A stretch of 64,000 nt of DNA from Diaphorobacter caeni (GTDB lineage Bacteria > Pseudomonadota > Gammaproteobacteria > Burkholderiales > Burkholderiaceae_C). The notes beneath the pieces were generated by a model that saw only the letters and a list, made by a program, of their open reading frames with translations, was not told the origin of the DNA and made no database searches. Below, one piece after another: positions 24,513 to 33,546 of this stretch. The stretch's first letter is position 1. Every line of letters starts with the position of its first letter. The stretch covers positions 62,001-126,000 of the forward strand of contig NZ_JADKYZ010000008.1 in assembly GCF_015354245.1 (NCBI RefSeq), written 5' to 3'. Position numbers and translations under genes: made by a program.

Positions 24513-25046
24513 ATGGATAACCGCATCGCCATCATCGGCCTGGCCTTGTCCGCGACCGGTCTGGTCTACATTGCCCAGCGCGAGGGCTACAGCGCCAAGG
24601 CGTACCCAGACCCAGTTCATGGCGCCAAAGTAGCCACCATCGGTTACGGTACCACCAGCGGCGTGAAGATGGGCGACACCACCACGCCCGATCGCGCGCT
24701 AGTCCGCCTGCGCGCTGACGCCGCCGAGTTCGAGGTGGCTCTCAAACGCTGCATCAAGGTTCCGCTCTACCAGCATGAGTGGGACGCCTATGTGGCGCTC
24801 GCCTACAACGTGGGCACCACTTCGGTCTGCCTGAACACCGAGCGCACGGGGCCTAGCACCATCGTGCGCAACCTCAATGCGGGCCAGTACAACCCCGCAT
24901 GCGAGGCCATCTTGCTGTATGACCGCGCAGGCCCGGTCAAACGCCCGCAGGATCTCTGCAGCCACCCGGACAACCGCACCTGCAGGGGCGTCTGGAAAGA
25001 CCGCAAGGCGCTGCGATCTATGTGCCTTGGGGAGCCAGTGCAATGA
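24513..25046 (+). CDS. SAR endolysin (phage lysozyme, GH24)
   Basis: A 177-residue T4-type lysozyme that cleaves peptidoglycan at lysis. The N-terminus MDNRIAIIGLALSATGLVYIAQ is a weakly hydrophobic signal-arrest-release helix, followed at once by the catalytic E24 in REGYSAKAYPD, D33 and the Thr of ATIGYGTT. Cys residues C-terminal of the core (at least four) could control activity by disulfide exchange. No separate holin gene with clear features is visible beside it. The stop overlaps the spanin start (ATGA, 25043-25046). Confidence 0.93.
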   Translation: MDNRIAIIGLALSATGLVYIAQREGYSAKAYPDPVHGAKVATIGYGTTSGVKMGDTTTPDRALVRLRADAAEFEVALKRCIKVPLYQHEWDAYVALAYNVGTTSVCLNTERTGPSTIVRNLNAGQYNPACEAILLYDRAGPVKRPQDLCSHPDNRTCRGVWKDRKALRSMCLGEPVQ

Positions 25047-25618
25047 GCTATCGAGTCATCGCCATCCTCGTTTTGATAATCGGCGCGCTCGTTGGCGTGA
25101 AGGCGTTGGAATCGCACCTGATCGCCAAGGGTGATGCACGCGGCGCGGCCCGCATCCAGACCCGCTGGGATACCGCCGAAGCAAAGCGCCGGGGCGATGA
25201 GAAAGAAGCCGAAGCGCGCTTGCAAAACGAGCGCGCGCAAGCGGAGAGCAACGCCCGCATTGCCGAGCAGCGCAAGCAGCAAGAAGCCGAAAGGATCGCC
25301 CGTGAACAGGCTGAACGTGAGGCGTCTTTGCGCGCCAGTCTTCGCAGTGCTGAGTCTCGCAATCGCGGGCTGCTCGACACCATCAACGAGCTCAATGCGC
25401 GCGACCGTGCCCGCGCCGCAGCTCATGTGCCCGGCACCAGCCCGGATGCCAGCGCCGTCGCCATCGTTGATGAAGCCGCCGCCGCTCGAACCCTACTCGG
25501 ACAGTGCAGCGATCGACGCACAGCACTGGCAGCAGACGCTGATGGGCTCAGGCTCCAGGTGATCGGCCTGCAGGCGTATGTGACCGACGTGTGCCTGGCG
25601 CGGAAGGTGGGTGAGTAA
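25043..25618 (+). CDS. Rz-like inner-membrane spanin
   Basis: A 191-residue protein: N-terminal membrane anchor (YRVIAILVLIIGALVGV), then a long Ala/Arg/Glu-rich coiled coil to about residue 120, and a C-terminal part with two Cys. It has the architecture of Rz i-spanins, which fuse inner and outer membranes with their Rz1 partner. The start is the ATG at 25043 overlapping the endolysin stop. A second gene, Rz1, is nested in another frame at 25302-25562. Confidence 0.85.
   Translation: MSYRVIAILVLIIGALVGVKALESHLIAKGDARGAARIQTRWDTAEAKRRGDEKEAEARLQNERAQAESNARIAEQRKQQEAERIAREQAEREASLRASLRSAESRNRGLLDTINELNARDRARAAAHVPGTSPDASAVAIVDEAAAARTLLGQCSDRRTALAADADGLRLQVIGLQAYVTDVCLARKVGE
25302..25562 (+). 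CDS. Rz1-like outer-membrane lipoprotein spanin, nested in Rz
   Basis: A frame in +2 relative to Rz. It opens with GTG at 25302 (AAGGA seven bases upstream; GTG at 25317 is an alternative) and gives VNRLNVRRLCAPVFAVLSLA followed by the lipobox IAGC. The mature part is Pro-rich (APARMPAPSPSLMKPPPLEP), as expected for Rz1. About 86 residues. It is fully embedded in the Rz gene, as in lambda and many phages. The frame has longer upstream ATGs, but they would not give a signal peptide. Confidence 0.8.
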   Translation: MNRLNVRRLCAPVFAVLSLAIAGCSTPSTSSMRATVPAPQLMCPAPARMPAPSPSLMKPPPLEPYSDSAAIDAQHWQQTLMGSGSR

Positions 25619-25968
25619 TGGTGTTTGAAGTGACGTTGTCCAACGTGCTCTGGGTGGTCGGCATGGTGATCGCGGCCATCTGGGCGCTGATGAAGGTGAT
25701 CAGTCTTCAGCAGGAGAAGCACATCAACGCGCGTTTCGATGCCCTGGCCACCACCATCGCCGATATCGCGGTGACCCAGAGCAAAAACGCTGAAGCCACG
25801 CTCAATCTGGAGCGCGAGTTTCACGCCTTCCAGATCGAGACGACGCGAGATTTTGTGCGGCGCGACGACTTTGTGCGGCACGTCGGAATCATCGAAGCCC
25901 GCATTGACAACTACGCACTGCGCATGGAGCGCGTGCTGGAACAGCTCCTGAAGGGGGGAACCACGTGA
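25618..25968 (+). CDS. Membrane-anchored coiled-coil phage protein (DUF2730/Mu gp25-like)
   Basis: A 116-residue protein with an N-terminal transmembrane helix (NVLWVVGMVIAAIWALMKVI) and a long charged helix. Its start overlaps the spanin stop (TAATG). The position between lysis genes and the small terminase matches Mu gp25 and the DUF2730 proteins of B3-like phages. Function unknown. Confidence 0.72.
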   Translation: MVFEVTLSNVLWVVGMVIAAIWALMKVISLQQEKHINARFDALATTIADIAVTQSKNAEATLNLEREFHAFQIETTRDFVRRDDFVRHVGIIEARIDNYALRMERVLEQLLKGGTT

Positions 25969-26276
25969 CCATCGATATCGCCAAAATCCGCCGCGAGTCC
26001 ATTCGCTGGCATCTGCTGTCTGCCGTCAACATCAGCCGCCCGGCAGGCATCTACACCGAGCCGCTGTTGGAGATCATCCGCGCGGTCTATCCAGATGCGA
26101 CCCATCAGGAGATCCGCGTCAACCTCGACTATCTGGAGGAGCGCGAGATGGTGCGGATCTCCAAGGATCCGCTGGACCGCTGGATGGTGGACCTCACACG
26201 CACCGGCATCGACTTCGTCGAATACAACATCGACGCGCAGCCCGGTGTGTCGCGCCCCAAGATCACGCAGGTGTAA
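25965..26276 (+). CDS. Mu gp26-like winged-helix protein
   Basis: A 103-residue protein with GTG start at 25965 overlapping the previous stop. It is helical with a winged-helix-like pattern (IRWHLLSAVNISRPAGIYTE, YLEEREMVRISKDPLDRWMV). It lies where Mu gp26 stands, before the terminase small subunit, and probably takes part in regulation or packaging; the role is not known. Confidence 0.72.
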   Translation: MTIDIAKIRRESIRWHLLSAVNISRPAGIYTEPLLEIIRAVYPDATHQEIRVNLDYLEEREMVRISKDPLDRWMVDLTRTGIDFVEYNIDAQPGVSRPKITQV

Positions 26277-26279
26277 GCC

Positions 26280-26822
26280 ATGCCACGCCGTAGCAAAGTG
26301 CATGAGCTGCCGCCCGAGCTGAAGGAATGGCTGGACGCCGAGCTGATCCGGCGCGGCTTTGGCGACTACGTGCAGCTCGCCGAAGACCTGAAAGCCCGCG
26401 GCGCGGACGTGTCCAAGTCCGCGTTGCAGCGGTATGGCTCGCCCTTCGAGCGGCGCATGGATCAGCTGAAGGTAGCAACAGAGCAGGCCCGCGCCATCGT
26501 GGACTCCGCTCCCGACGATGAGGACAAGCTCGGGGCCGCAATGATGCGGATAACCCAAGAGAAGATCTTCGGAATGCTTATGCAGCTTGATATCGACGTG
26601 AATGAAGTCGATGTCAACAAGCTATTCAAGAACGTTGCGGAGATTGGCAAGGCCAGTGTTTCCCACAAGAAATTCAGCTTTGAGGCCCGAGCCGCCTTGA
26701 AGGAAGAAGCCCGGCGCGAGCTGCTCGAAGAGCAGAAGGCCAAGCTGGATGCCTTGGGCAACAAGGGCGGCGTGACGGCCGACACCAAGGCCAAGATCCG
26801 TGAAGCGCTGGGGATCACCTGA
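26280..26822 (+). CDS. Terminase small subunit (DUF3486, Mu gp27)
   Basis: A 180-residue protein with the DUF3486 pattern: MPRRSKVHELPPELKEWLDA, then ELIRRGFGDYVQLAEDLKAR and SKSALQRYGSPFERRMD, a small HTH-like unit. It binds phage DNA and directs the large terminase in headful packaging. The stop and the terminase large subunit start share base 26822. Gene order 27-28-29-F-G is conserved with Mu. Confidence 0.9.
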   Translation: MPRRSKVHELPPELKEWLDAELIRRGFGDYVQLAEDLKARGADVSKSALQRYGSPFERRMDQLKVATEQARAIVDSAPDDEDKLGAAMMRITQEKIFGMLMQLDIDVNEVDVNKLFKNVAEIGKASVSHKKFSFEARAALKEEARRELLEEQKAKLDALGNKGGVTADTKAKIREALGIT

Positions 26823-28237
26823 TGGCGAAGATCAAAGGTCGTGCCAAGTGCATTCCGAAAGATCGCGATGCGATCTTTCTGCCGTTTCAGAGCGCGTGGA
26901 TTAAGGATGAATCTCGCATCAAGCTGATGGAGAAGTCGCGCCAGATCGGCATCAGCTGGTCCACTGCCTATGGTGCAGATGAGCGTGTGGCGGCACAGGG
27001 CGCCCGCTTCGATGAATGGGTAAGCAGCCGCGATGACATCCAGGCGCGGCTGTTCATCGAAGACTGCAAGATGTGGGCGGGCATCATGGGCTTGGCCGCT
27101 CAGGACCTGGGTGAGGTCGTGCTCGACGCGGAGAAGAAGCAAAGCGCCTACGTGCTTCAGTTCTCAAGCGGACGGCGTATCCACTCGATGTCGAGCAACC
27201 CGGACGCGCAAGCCGGTAAACGCGGCTCGCGCATCTTGGACGAGTTCGCGCTGCACAAGGACCAGCGAAAGATGTGGGCCATTGCCTATCCCGGTATCAC
27301 TTGGGGCGGCAGTATGGAGCTGGTGAGCACGCATCGCGGCTCCAACAGCTTCTTCAATTCACTGGTGCGCGAGGCGCGCCATGGCGGAAATCCGAAGAAT
27401 GTCAGCCTGCATCGCGTCACTCTGCAGGATGCTCTGGAGCAAGGCTTTCTTTACAAGCTGCAGCAGGCCTTGCCTGAGAGCGCTGAACAGCAGGACATGG
27501 ATGAGGCGCGCTATTTCGACTTCATTCGTGCTGGCGCGGCGGATGAAGAGTCGTTCGACCAGGAATACCAATGCATCCCGTCCGATGACGACAGCAAGTT
27601 TCTGGAATACGAGCTGATCACCGCCTGCGAGTACTTGGGCGGCGACAGCTGGCAGCGTCCGTTGACAGGCCCATTCCAAGGCCGTTTGTTTGCGGGCGTC
27701 GATATCGGTCGCAAGAAGGATTTGACCGTGCTATGGGTGGTCGAGCAGCTCGGCGACGTCTTCTACACGCGGCACGTTGAGTGCATGGAGCGCATGCGCA
27801 AAAGCGATCAGGAAAAGATTCTCTGGCCATGGTTCGAGATCTGCGATCGCGTCTGCATTGACTCCACCGGCCTCGGCATTGGCTGGACCGATGACGCTCA
27901 GGACCGCTTTGGCGAGCAGCGCGTGGAAGGCGTGAATTTTTCTGCCCACGTGAAAGAGGCACTGGCCTATCCGCTGAAAGGCGCGATGGAAGACCGCAAG
28001 GTGCGCGTTCCCGATGACCCCAAGGTTCGATCTGACCTGCGCAAGGTGCAGAAAGTGACTACGGCGGCAGGAAACATTCGCTTTGTGGCCGAGAGCACCG
28101 CCGATGGCCACGCAGACCGATTCTGGGCGCTGGCATTGGCGCTGCACGCAGGCTCGAACCCGAGCGCCCCCATCGAGTACATCAGCGGCGGCCCGCGCGA
28201 GAGCAGTCAAGGATATGGAGATTTCGTCAATGGCTAA
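26822..28237 (+). CDS. Terminase large subunit (Mu gp28)
   Basis: A 471-residue packaging motor. The N-terminal ATPase has an atypical Walker A ([13 protein letters not shown], about residues 39-51) and Walker [12 protein letters not shown] (about 136-146). The C-terminal RNase H-like nuclease starts with [16 protein letters not shown] and later [13 protein letters not shown]. Length is near that of Mu gp28. It overlaps the portal start by eight bases. Intact. Confidence 0.94.
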   Translation: MAKIKGRAKCIPKDRDAIFLPFQSAWIKDESRIKLMEKSRQIGISWSTAYGADERVAAQGARFDEWVSSRDDIQARLFIEDCKMWAGIMGLAAQDLGEVVLDAEKKQSAYVLQFSSGRRIHSMSSNPDAQAGKRGSRILDEFALHKDQRKMWAIAYPGITWGGSMELVSTHRGSNSFFNSLVREARHGGNPKNVSLHRVTLQDALEQGFLYKLQQALPESAEQQDMDEARYFDFIRAGAADEESFDQEYQCIPSDDDSKFLEYELITACEYLGGDSWQRPLTGPFQGRLFAGVDIGRKKDLTVLWVVEQLGDVFYTRHVECMERMRKSDQEKILWPWFEICDRVCIDSTGLGIGWTDDAQDRFGEQRVEGVNFSAHVKEALAYPLKGAMEDRKVRVPDDPKVRSDLRKVQKVTTAAGNIRFVAESTADGHADRFWALALALHAGSNPSAPIEYISGGPRESSQGYGDFVNG

Positions 28238-29771
28238 GAAAAAACCGACCGACGACCTGAACAGCAAACCCACCCAGCCCGAGCTGGGCGTGGAGTTTGC
28301 CAACCGCCTGCGTGATCCGTTCGAGACGAATTACATGGGCGTGCTGCGCACCAACGATCCGTTGCTCCTGGAGCGCGGAAACGGCAACGTGGAGCTGTAC
28401 CGGGATCTGCGCCGTGACGGCAAGGTATTCTCCGGTCTGCAGAAGCGCCAACTCGCACTGGTGGGCAAGAGCTGGCAGGTGGAGCCGCGCGTGCAGGGCG
28501 ATGCCAAGGCCAGCAAGGACGCCGAGACCGTCACGACGATCCTGAAGGGCTTCGCCTTCGACAAGCTGTGCGCGGAGTTGCTGCAGGCGCTGCTCTCAGG
28601 CTTTGCCGTCGCGGAGATCATCTGGACTGTGCGCGACAACATGGTGGTGCCTGAGCGCGTGGTGACACGTGCGCAGCGCCGCTTTGTCTACGTGCAGGAT
28701 GATGAGAACAGCCCCGCGCGCCTGCAGCTGCTGACGCGCGAGAACATGCTCAAGGGCATTCCGGTACCGGAGCGCAAGTTCATCGTCCACCGCGTGAATC
28801 CTGAAGACGACAACCCGTACGGCACCGGCCTCGGGCTGCAGCTGTTCTGGCCGGTATTCTTCAAGCGCAAGGGCATCGTGGCCTGGAACAAGCTGAACGA
28901 CCGCTTCGGCTCGCCCACCCCCCACGGCAAATACCCGCGCAATGCTGGGCCCAAGGAAAAGGCGACGTTGGTCGATGCGCTGCGGGCGATGAGCAATGAC
29001 GGTTTTCTGGCCACCCCTGAGGGGATGGAGATCGCATTGCTCGAATCCAAGCTGTCCGGCAACGTGACCACGCAGCAGGCGCTTTGTGAGTTCATGGACG
29101 ACTGGGTGATGGAGGTGCTTACCGGCCAGGAACCATCACGCTCGAGTGGCGGCGCGCTGGCCGCTGCAAGCAAGGAACGCCAGAACGTTCGCCAGGACCT
29201 CACGCAGGCCGACAGTGATCTGCTGAGCGAGACGCTGAACATGTCGCTGATCGCCTGGATCTGCGAATACAACGGCCTGGCGCCGTGCCACGTATATCGC
29301 CAAATCAAGGAAGAGGAAGACCAGAAGACGCAGGCGGATGCGGACAAAGCCGTCTCGGACATGGGCTTCGAGCTGAGCGAGGACGCGGTGCGCGCGAAGT
29401 ACGGCGAGGGCTGGAGCAAGAAGAAGGCCGCGCCCAATCCGTTTGCGGGCAACCTGCAGCCCGTGCAAAAGCCGAACCAGCCAGGCGAAGAGGACGCGCC
29501 GGGCCCGAACTTTGCAGAGCCATCAGCACAACCAGGTGCGGCGGTCGTCGCGCAGCTGTCCACGAGTGCGGGTTCCATCGTCGCAAGCTGGATTGCGAAA
29601 ATTCGAAATCTGGTGGACACCGTCGACGATCCGCAGCAGCTGCAGGAGCAACTCCTGGCGCAGTTCGGCGATCTTCCTTCCAACGACCTGCAGGAGCTGA
29701 TGGCGCTGGCCTTCGAGCTGGCCGAACTGCAGGGCCGCGATCAGGCGGCGCAGGAGGCTGCAGGTGGCTGA
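28230..29771 (+). CDS. Portal protein (DUF935, Mu gp29)
   Basis: A 513-residue protein of the DUF935 portal family. Typical segments are [40 protein letters not shown] and [20 protein letters not shown]. It forms the dodecameric ring through which DNA enters. The ATG at 28230-28232 was chosen, eight bases inside the terminase gene, with GGAG upstream; a longer frame to 28083 is spurious. The C-terminus after residue 400 is Pro/Ala-rich and helical. It overlaps the F gene. Confidence 0.93.
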   Translation: MAKKKPTDDLNSKPTQPELGVEFANRLRDPFETNYMGVLRTNDPLLLERGNGNVELYRDLRRDGKVFSGLQKRQLALVGKSWQVEPRVQGDAKASKDAETVTTILKGFAFDKLCAELLQALLSGFAVAEIIWTVRDNMVVPERVVTRAQRRFVYVQDDENSPARLQLLTRENMLKGIPVPERKFIVHRVNPEDDNPYGTGLGLQLFWPVFFKRKGIVAWNKLNDRFGSPTPHGKYPRNAGPKEKATLVDALRAMSNDGFLATPEGMEIALLESKLSGNVTTQQALCEFMDDWVMEVLTGQEPSRSSGGALAAASKERQNVRQDLTQADSDLLSETLNMSLIAWICEYNGLAPCHVYRQIKEEEDQKTQADADKAVSDMGFELSEDAVRAKYGEGWSKKKAAPNPFAGNLQPVQKPNQPGEEDAPGPNFAEPSAQPGAAVVAQLSTSAGSIVASWIAKIRNLVDTVDDPQQLQEQLLAQFGDLPSNDLQELMALAFELAELQGRDQAAQEAAGG

Positions 29772-30954
29772 CAAGGACACGGTCGGCGGCGCACGCCAGC
29801 AGTTCGAGGAGCAGATTGCCTTCTTCCGGAACAAGCTGAACATGCCGACTGAAACGTGGCGCGACGTTCAGCAGGCTGCACACGACCGCGCATTCGTCGT
29901 GGCGGGTGCGATGAAGGCCGATTTATTGGCGGATCTGCGCAAGGCAGTGCACCAAGCGGTCGAAGGCGGCTCCATCGGCGAGTTCCGAAAGCAGTTCGCC
30001 AGCATCGTCGCGAAGCATGGATGGACTGGCTGGACCGGAGAAGGCAGCGCGGCCGGTGAGGCGTGGCGCACGCGGGTGATCTACCAGACCAACGTGGCAA
30101 CGTCATATGCCGCTGGACGCCGGGCCCAGTTGCTCGATCCCGAGCTGCTCGCGCGCCGTCCGTATTGGCGCTATGTGCATGCGGATGGTGTGGCGCACCC
30201 GCGCCCTCATCACAAAGCGTGGGGCGACGCCAAGCTGACGCTTCGTCATGACGATCCGTTCTGGGACACGCACTATCCACCGAACGGCTGGGGCTGCAAA
30301 TGCCGCGTGGTTCCGGTCGCCAAGCCCGGCGAGGACGATGCCACCGAGCCGCCGGAAGGCTGGAGTCAGGAAGACCCGAGCACTGGCGCGCCGCCGGGTG
30401 TTGATGAAGGCTGGGCATACGCGCCAGGCGCGCGGGGCGATGCCGATATGCGTTCCTTCGTGCAGGACAAGCTGATCGAGTACCCGCCTGCTATCCAGAA
30501 GGCGCTCTTCGAGAGCACGCATCGCTACCTGAACACCACCGAGCGGGTGACGGACTTCGTCAAGCGGGTGACCGCGAGCCTGCCGAAAGACGAGGATCTC
30601 TGGCTCGGGTTTGTGGAGGGCAATGCCGCTGGGCAGATCCAGACGCTGACGGGCACCAAGGTCGATGACTATTTGGTGCTCCTGTCCGGCGACAACGTGC
30701 GGCACACCGCCTATGAGCACCAGTGGGACGGCAAGGGGCAACGCCCGCCCAAGCCCGACGACTACCTGCATGTGCTGTCGTTCGTGAATCAGTCGGATTC
30801 CATGACGCTGGGCACGGATCTGGGCCGTGGTGGGCAAAAGCGGGTGGTGGTACGGAAAAAAATCGGCAGCGAGATGTTCCGCGCCGTATTCGAGGTGCTG
30901 ACCGGTAAGAAAAACCGGGCACTCAAGCTGATCAGTCTGGCGATCAAGACCTGA
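29764..30954 (+). CDS. Mu F-like head morphogenesis protein with C-terminal nuclease-like domain
   Basis: A 396-residue protein, GTG start at 29764. The first 200 residues have the Mu F/SPP1 gp7 pattern: helical start, TNVATSYAAGRRAQL, then HADGVAHPRPHHKAWG and YPPNGWGCKCRVVPV (zinc-like Cys/His). The last 150 residues form a separate domain with HQWDGKGQRPPKPDDYLHVL and KNRALKLISLAIK, resembling the phage barnase/EndoU/RelE-like nuclease domains fused to F proteins. The first part is a minor head protein; the second may act on the host. The domain call is tentative. Confidence 0.87.
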   Translation: MADKDTVGGARQQFEEQIAFFRNKLNMPTETWRDVQQAAHDRAFVVAGAMKADLLADLRKAVHQAVEGGSIGEFRKQFASIVAKHGWTGWTGEGSAAGEAWRTRVIYQTNVATSYAAGRRAQLLDPELLARRPYWRYVHADGVAHPRPHHKAWGDAKLTLRHDDPFWDTHYPPNGWGCKCRVVPVAKPGEDDATEPPEGWSQEDPSTGAPPGVDEGWAYAPGARGDADMRSFVQDKLIEYPPAIQKALFESTHRYLNTTERVTDFVKRVTASLPKDEDLWLGFVEGNAAGQIQTLTGTKVDDYLVLLSGDNVRHTAYEHQWDGKGQRPPKPDDYLHVLSFVNQSDSMTLGTDLGRGGQKRVVVRKKIGSEMFRAVFEVLTGKKNRALKLISLAIKT

Positions 30955-31067
30955 CAGAAACGAAAAAGCCTCGTGCCCCTTGACCTATACGTTCGAAACG
31001 AGACCGGTCATACCGTCCGGGAGTCAATGCAGCACAAGGCGGTTTTCATTTTAAGCAAGGAGCTTTC

Positions 31068-31613
31068 ATGGCGCAACTGATTGAATTGAGCGACCGCACC
31101 GGGCTGGACTACCTGCAGGGCTTCGTCGCGCGCGGCCAGAATTTGCGGCCGCTGTTGCTGGAGATCGGCGAAGACCTTGCCGAGTCGACCAAGCAGCGCT
31201 TCGCCAGCGCCACCGACCCGGACGGCCAAGCCTGGGCGCCCAATAGCGCACTGACGCTCGCCCGCTACAGCTCGCTCTTCGCCAAAAAGAAGGACGGCTC
31301 GCTCACCAAGCGCAGCGCCACCAAGCTGGCGGGCAAAAAACCGGGCACCGGCGAGACCGGCGCGCTGAAAACGACGATCAACTATCAGGTGCACGGTGAG
31401 GACACGGTGGGCATCGGCTCGCCCATGATCTACGCCGGGACCTTCAACTATGGCGCGAAGTCCGGCGAATTCGGCTTCGGCATGTTCGCCAGCCGCAACG
31501 GCTCTTTTCCGATTCCGTGGGGCGACATTCCAGCCCGTCGCTTCCTCGGACTGTCGGCGGCGGACAAGGTGAATGTGGCCGATTTGATCCGGTCGTACAT
31601 GTTGGAGGGGTGA
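31068..31613 (+). CDS. Mu G-like virion morphogenesis protein
   Basis: A 181-residue protein of the phage virion morphogenesis (Mu G, gp31) family: AESTKQRFASATDPDGQAWAPN near residues 38-60 and IPWGDIPARRFLGLSAAD near the end. It is a tail-completion/neck protein. A strong AAGGAG site precedes the ATG. A 113-base gap separates it from F. In Mu the protease I gene follows immediately; here the next genes are a small unknown frame and then the prophage end. Confidence 0.9.
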   Translation: MAQLIELSDRTGLDYLQGFVARGQNLRPLLLEIGEDLAESTKQRFASATDPDGQAWAPNSALTLARYSSLFAKKKDGSLTKRSATKLAGKKPGTGETGALKTTINYQVHGEDTVGIGSPMIYAGTFNYGAKSGEFGFGMFASRNGSFPIPWGDIPARRFLGLSAADKVNVADLIRSYMLEG

Positions 31614-31616
31614 GAG

Positions 31617-31919
31617 GTGAGCAACCCATGCCTGATTTTGGATATCGCCTGCGCCGAGTACTGGCAACCGTTCAGGGAATGCCGCCGAATCGAGCCAAGC
31701 AGCCAGCCCACCGTTTTGCACCCGAGCCGGGAGGTAGCAGAAGCGGAAGCGCTGCGCCTCGCTGCCGCCCACCCCGGTCGACGCTTCGCCATCTTCGAGC
31801 TGACATCGGCAGCGACGACGGTCAACGTTCCCACCCACGTCACTTTGAGCGGCAAGGTGCTGGTGACCCGCTCGATCGCCCAGCTCGCGACGGTCGGCGA
31901 GCCAGATCTGCCGTTCTGA
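31617..31919 (+). CDS. Small hypothetical protein at prophage right end
   Basis: A 100-residue frame with GTG start directly after G, beginning MSNPCLILDIACAEYWQPFR. It has a compact alpha/beta pattern with ALRLAAAHPGRRFAIFELTS in the middle. No family recognised. It is the last plus-strand gene before the prophage end, a place where transposable phages often carry modification or accessory genes. Start by analogy to other GTG starts of this operon. Confidence 0.55.
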   Translation: MSNPCLILDIACAEYWQPFRECRRIEPSSQPTVLHPSREVAEAEALRLAAAHPGRRFAIFELTSAATTVNVPTHVTLSGKVLVTRSIAQLATVGEPDLPF

Positions 31920-32058
31920 ACCGCTAAAATTTCCAACGGGCCAAAATTTTCACGCCCTGAAAGAGATTTGTAGAATCCAACCCGAATCTTCCCGTAAGTG
32001 CCCGGCACTACCCGGATTTATCTCATCGGTGGTGGATTCTTTATCTCATCTCTGTTCA
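31920..32058. other. Candidate right end of the transposable prophage
   Basis: No gene here. TTTATCTCATC occurs twice, at 32017-32027 and 32040-32050 (23 bases apart). Read inward on the minus strand, the end would be TGAACAGAGATGAGATAAAG, with terminal TG (complement of CA at 32057-32058) and repeated GATGAGATAAA. Mu transposase sites are about 22 bases long, with GATAAA in the Mu consensus and TG/CA termini. The boundary is inferred; the 5-base target duplication cannot be checked because the other end lies outside the window. Confidence 0.45.
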
Positions 32059-32209
32059 TCGGGCAGGGGGACACCCCCGTCGCTGCGGGGCGGCCCTTGC
32101 TCGGGGGTCGCTGGCCTGGGCCGCGACAGTATCGAACTCCGCGCACAATGCGAGTCTCCCCAAACAGCGGACTTCGAAGCGCAGCAAGCGCCTGATCCAC
32201 CGCCACAAT

Positions 32210-32301
32210 GACGAGACAGCCCCTCAGGCTAGGCGCGAAGCCGCAGATCAGTACTCTCGTACGGCAAGGCTTCGCAACGACGCATGAGGGGCTGTATCGT
32301 C
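32210..32301. repeat. Nested palindromic element between prophage and plsY
   Basis: Outer 17-base arms (32210-32226 and 32285-32301) are inverted repeats with one mismatch, core CAGCCCCTCA/TGAGGGGCTG. Inside lie a second pair GCGAAGCC (32235-32242)/GGCTTCGC (32268-32275) and a third GTAC/GTAC (32251-32262). Such 90-base palindromic units resemble interspersed REP-like elements. It lies 36 bases past the plsY stop. The rest of the non-coding stretch 32059-32336 shows nothing else. Confidence 0.8.
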
Positions 32302-32336
32302 ACCTCAAAACGAGTGACGAACAAAACCAAAAAAAC

Positions 32337-32975
32337 TCAAGAAGACTTCTTCTTGGAGCCGATCTTGGATTCTTTTCCGGCGAGCAATCGGGTGATGTTT
32401 TCCTTGTGGCGATAGACGAGCAAGCCGGACATGATGGCGATGGCTACGCCGATGCGCGGATCCATGGTCCACGCCACGCCCCCGCCGAGCACATAGAAGA
32501 ACGGCGCAAACACCGCCGCCACCAGCGACGCGAGCGACGAGTAGCGGAAGAACACCGCGATGATCAGCCACGAGGCGAGCGTCGCCAGCCCCAACCAGCC
32601 GCTGATGCCGATGAGCACGCCAGCGGCGGTCGCCACGCCCTTGCCGCCCTTGAACTTGAAGAACACCGGCCACAGGTGACCGAGAAACGCCGCCAGACCG
32701 ACTGCGGCAATCGTGCCCTCTTCCAGTCCGTAAGGCTGACCAAACCAGCGCACCAGCACCACAGGCAGCCAGCCCTTCACGGCGTCCAGCAACAAGGTCA
32801 GGATCGCCGCCGGCTTGCTGCCCGAACGCAGCACGTTGGTGGCGCCGGGGTTGCCGCTGCCATAGGTGCGGGGGTCGTTCAGCCCCATCACGCGGCTGAC
32901 GATGACTGCGAACGACAGCGAGCCGATGAGATAGGCCGCGATGGTGACGACGATGGAAAGTACGATGGGGCTCAC
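32337..32975 (-). CDS. plsY: Glycerol-3-phosphate acyltransferase PlsY
   Basis: A 212-residue integral membrane enzyme that acylates glycerol-3-phosphate from acyl-phosphate, the first step of phospholipid synthesis. Family motifs are clear: [35 protein letters not shown] and, near the end, [18 protein letters not shown]. About five hydrophobic helices. Length is normal. It is the first housekeeping gene beyond the prophage and looks intact. Confidence 0.95.
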   Translation of the reverse strand: MSPIVLSIVVTIAAYLIGSLSFAVIVSRVMGLNDPRTYGSGNPGATNVLRSGSKPAAILTLLLDAVKGWLPVVLVRWFGQPYGLEEGTIAAVGLAAFLGHLWPVFFKFKGGKGVATAAGVLIGISGWLGLATLASWLIIAVFFRYSSLASLVAAVFAPFFYVLGGGVAWTMDPRIGVAIAIMSGLLVYRHKENITRLLAGKESKIGSKKKSS

Positions 32976-33024
32976 GGGGTCCGTTCAGCTGAAGAGGTAG
33001 GAACAAGAATAGGAAGACAATCCG

Positions 33025-33525
33025 CTATTCTGCCAGCGCGCACTGCACCGGTTTGGCTTGCAGCAGATCCACACACACCTGCGGGTTCAGTTGCACCAGA
33101 AATCCACGCCTGCCGCCGTTGATGGCGATGCGCGGCAGCTCCAGAATGCTCTGCTCGATGTAGACCGGCATCTGCTTTCTGGTGCCGAACGGCGAGGTGC
33201 CTCCGACCAGATAGCCGCTGTGCCGATTGGCCACCTCGGGCTTGCAGGGCTCGATGCTCTTGGCGCCGATCTGGCGCGCGAGGTTCTTGGTCGAAACCTT
33301 GCAGTCGCCGTGCATCAGCACGATCAGCGGCCTGGCGTCCTGATCCTGCATCACCAACGTCTTGACGACGTGGTGCTCATCGAGGCCGAGACACTCGGCA
33401 CTGTGCTCCGTGCCGCCGTGCTCGACGTACTCATAGGGATGCTCGGTGAACTCCACCTGACTCGCGCGCAGCAACTGCGTGGCGGGGGTTTCGCTGACGT
33501 GGCTGGCTTTGTCCTTCTTGCCCAT
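33025..33525 (-). CDS. ybaK: YbaK/EbsC-type Cys-tRNA(Pro) deacylase
   Basis: A 166-residue editing enzyme that hydrolyses Cys-tRNA(Pro). Seen: CLGLDEHHVVKTLVMQDQ, then HGDCKVSTKNLARQIGAKSI, the conserved SGYLVGGTSPFGTRKQMPVY (proline-editing loop) and ILINGGxRGFLV-like INGGRRGFLVQLNP. Length and motifs match YbaK. Lies in line with plsY, 49 bases away. Confidence 0.94.
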   Translation of the reverse strand: MGKKDKASHVSETPATQLLRASQVEFTEHPYEYVEHGGTEHSAECLGLDEHHVVKTLVMQDQDARPLIVLMHGDCKVSTKNLARQIGAKSIEPCKPEVANRHSGYLVGGTSPFGTRKQMPVYIEQSILELPRIAINGGRRGFLVQLNPQVCVDLLQAKPVQCALAE

Positions 33526-33546
33526 GATTTCAATCCGTCTTCACGC

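Noticed and set aside
32208-33122. 304-codon plus-strand frame across plsY
   Set aside because: Runs antisense to plsY and begins inside a palindromic repeat.
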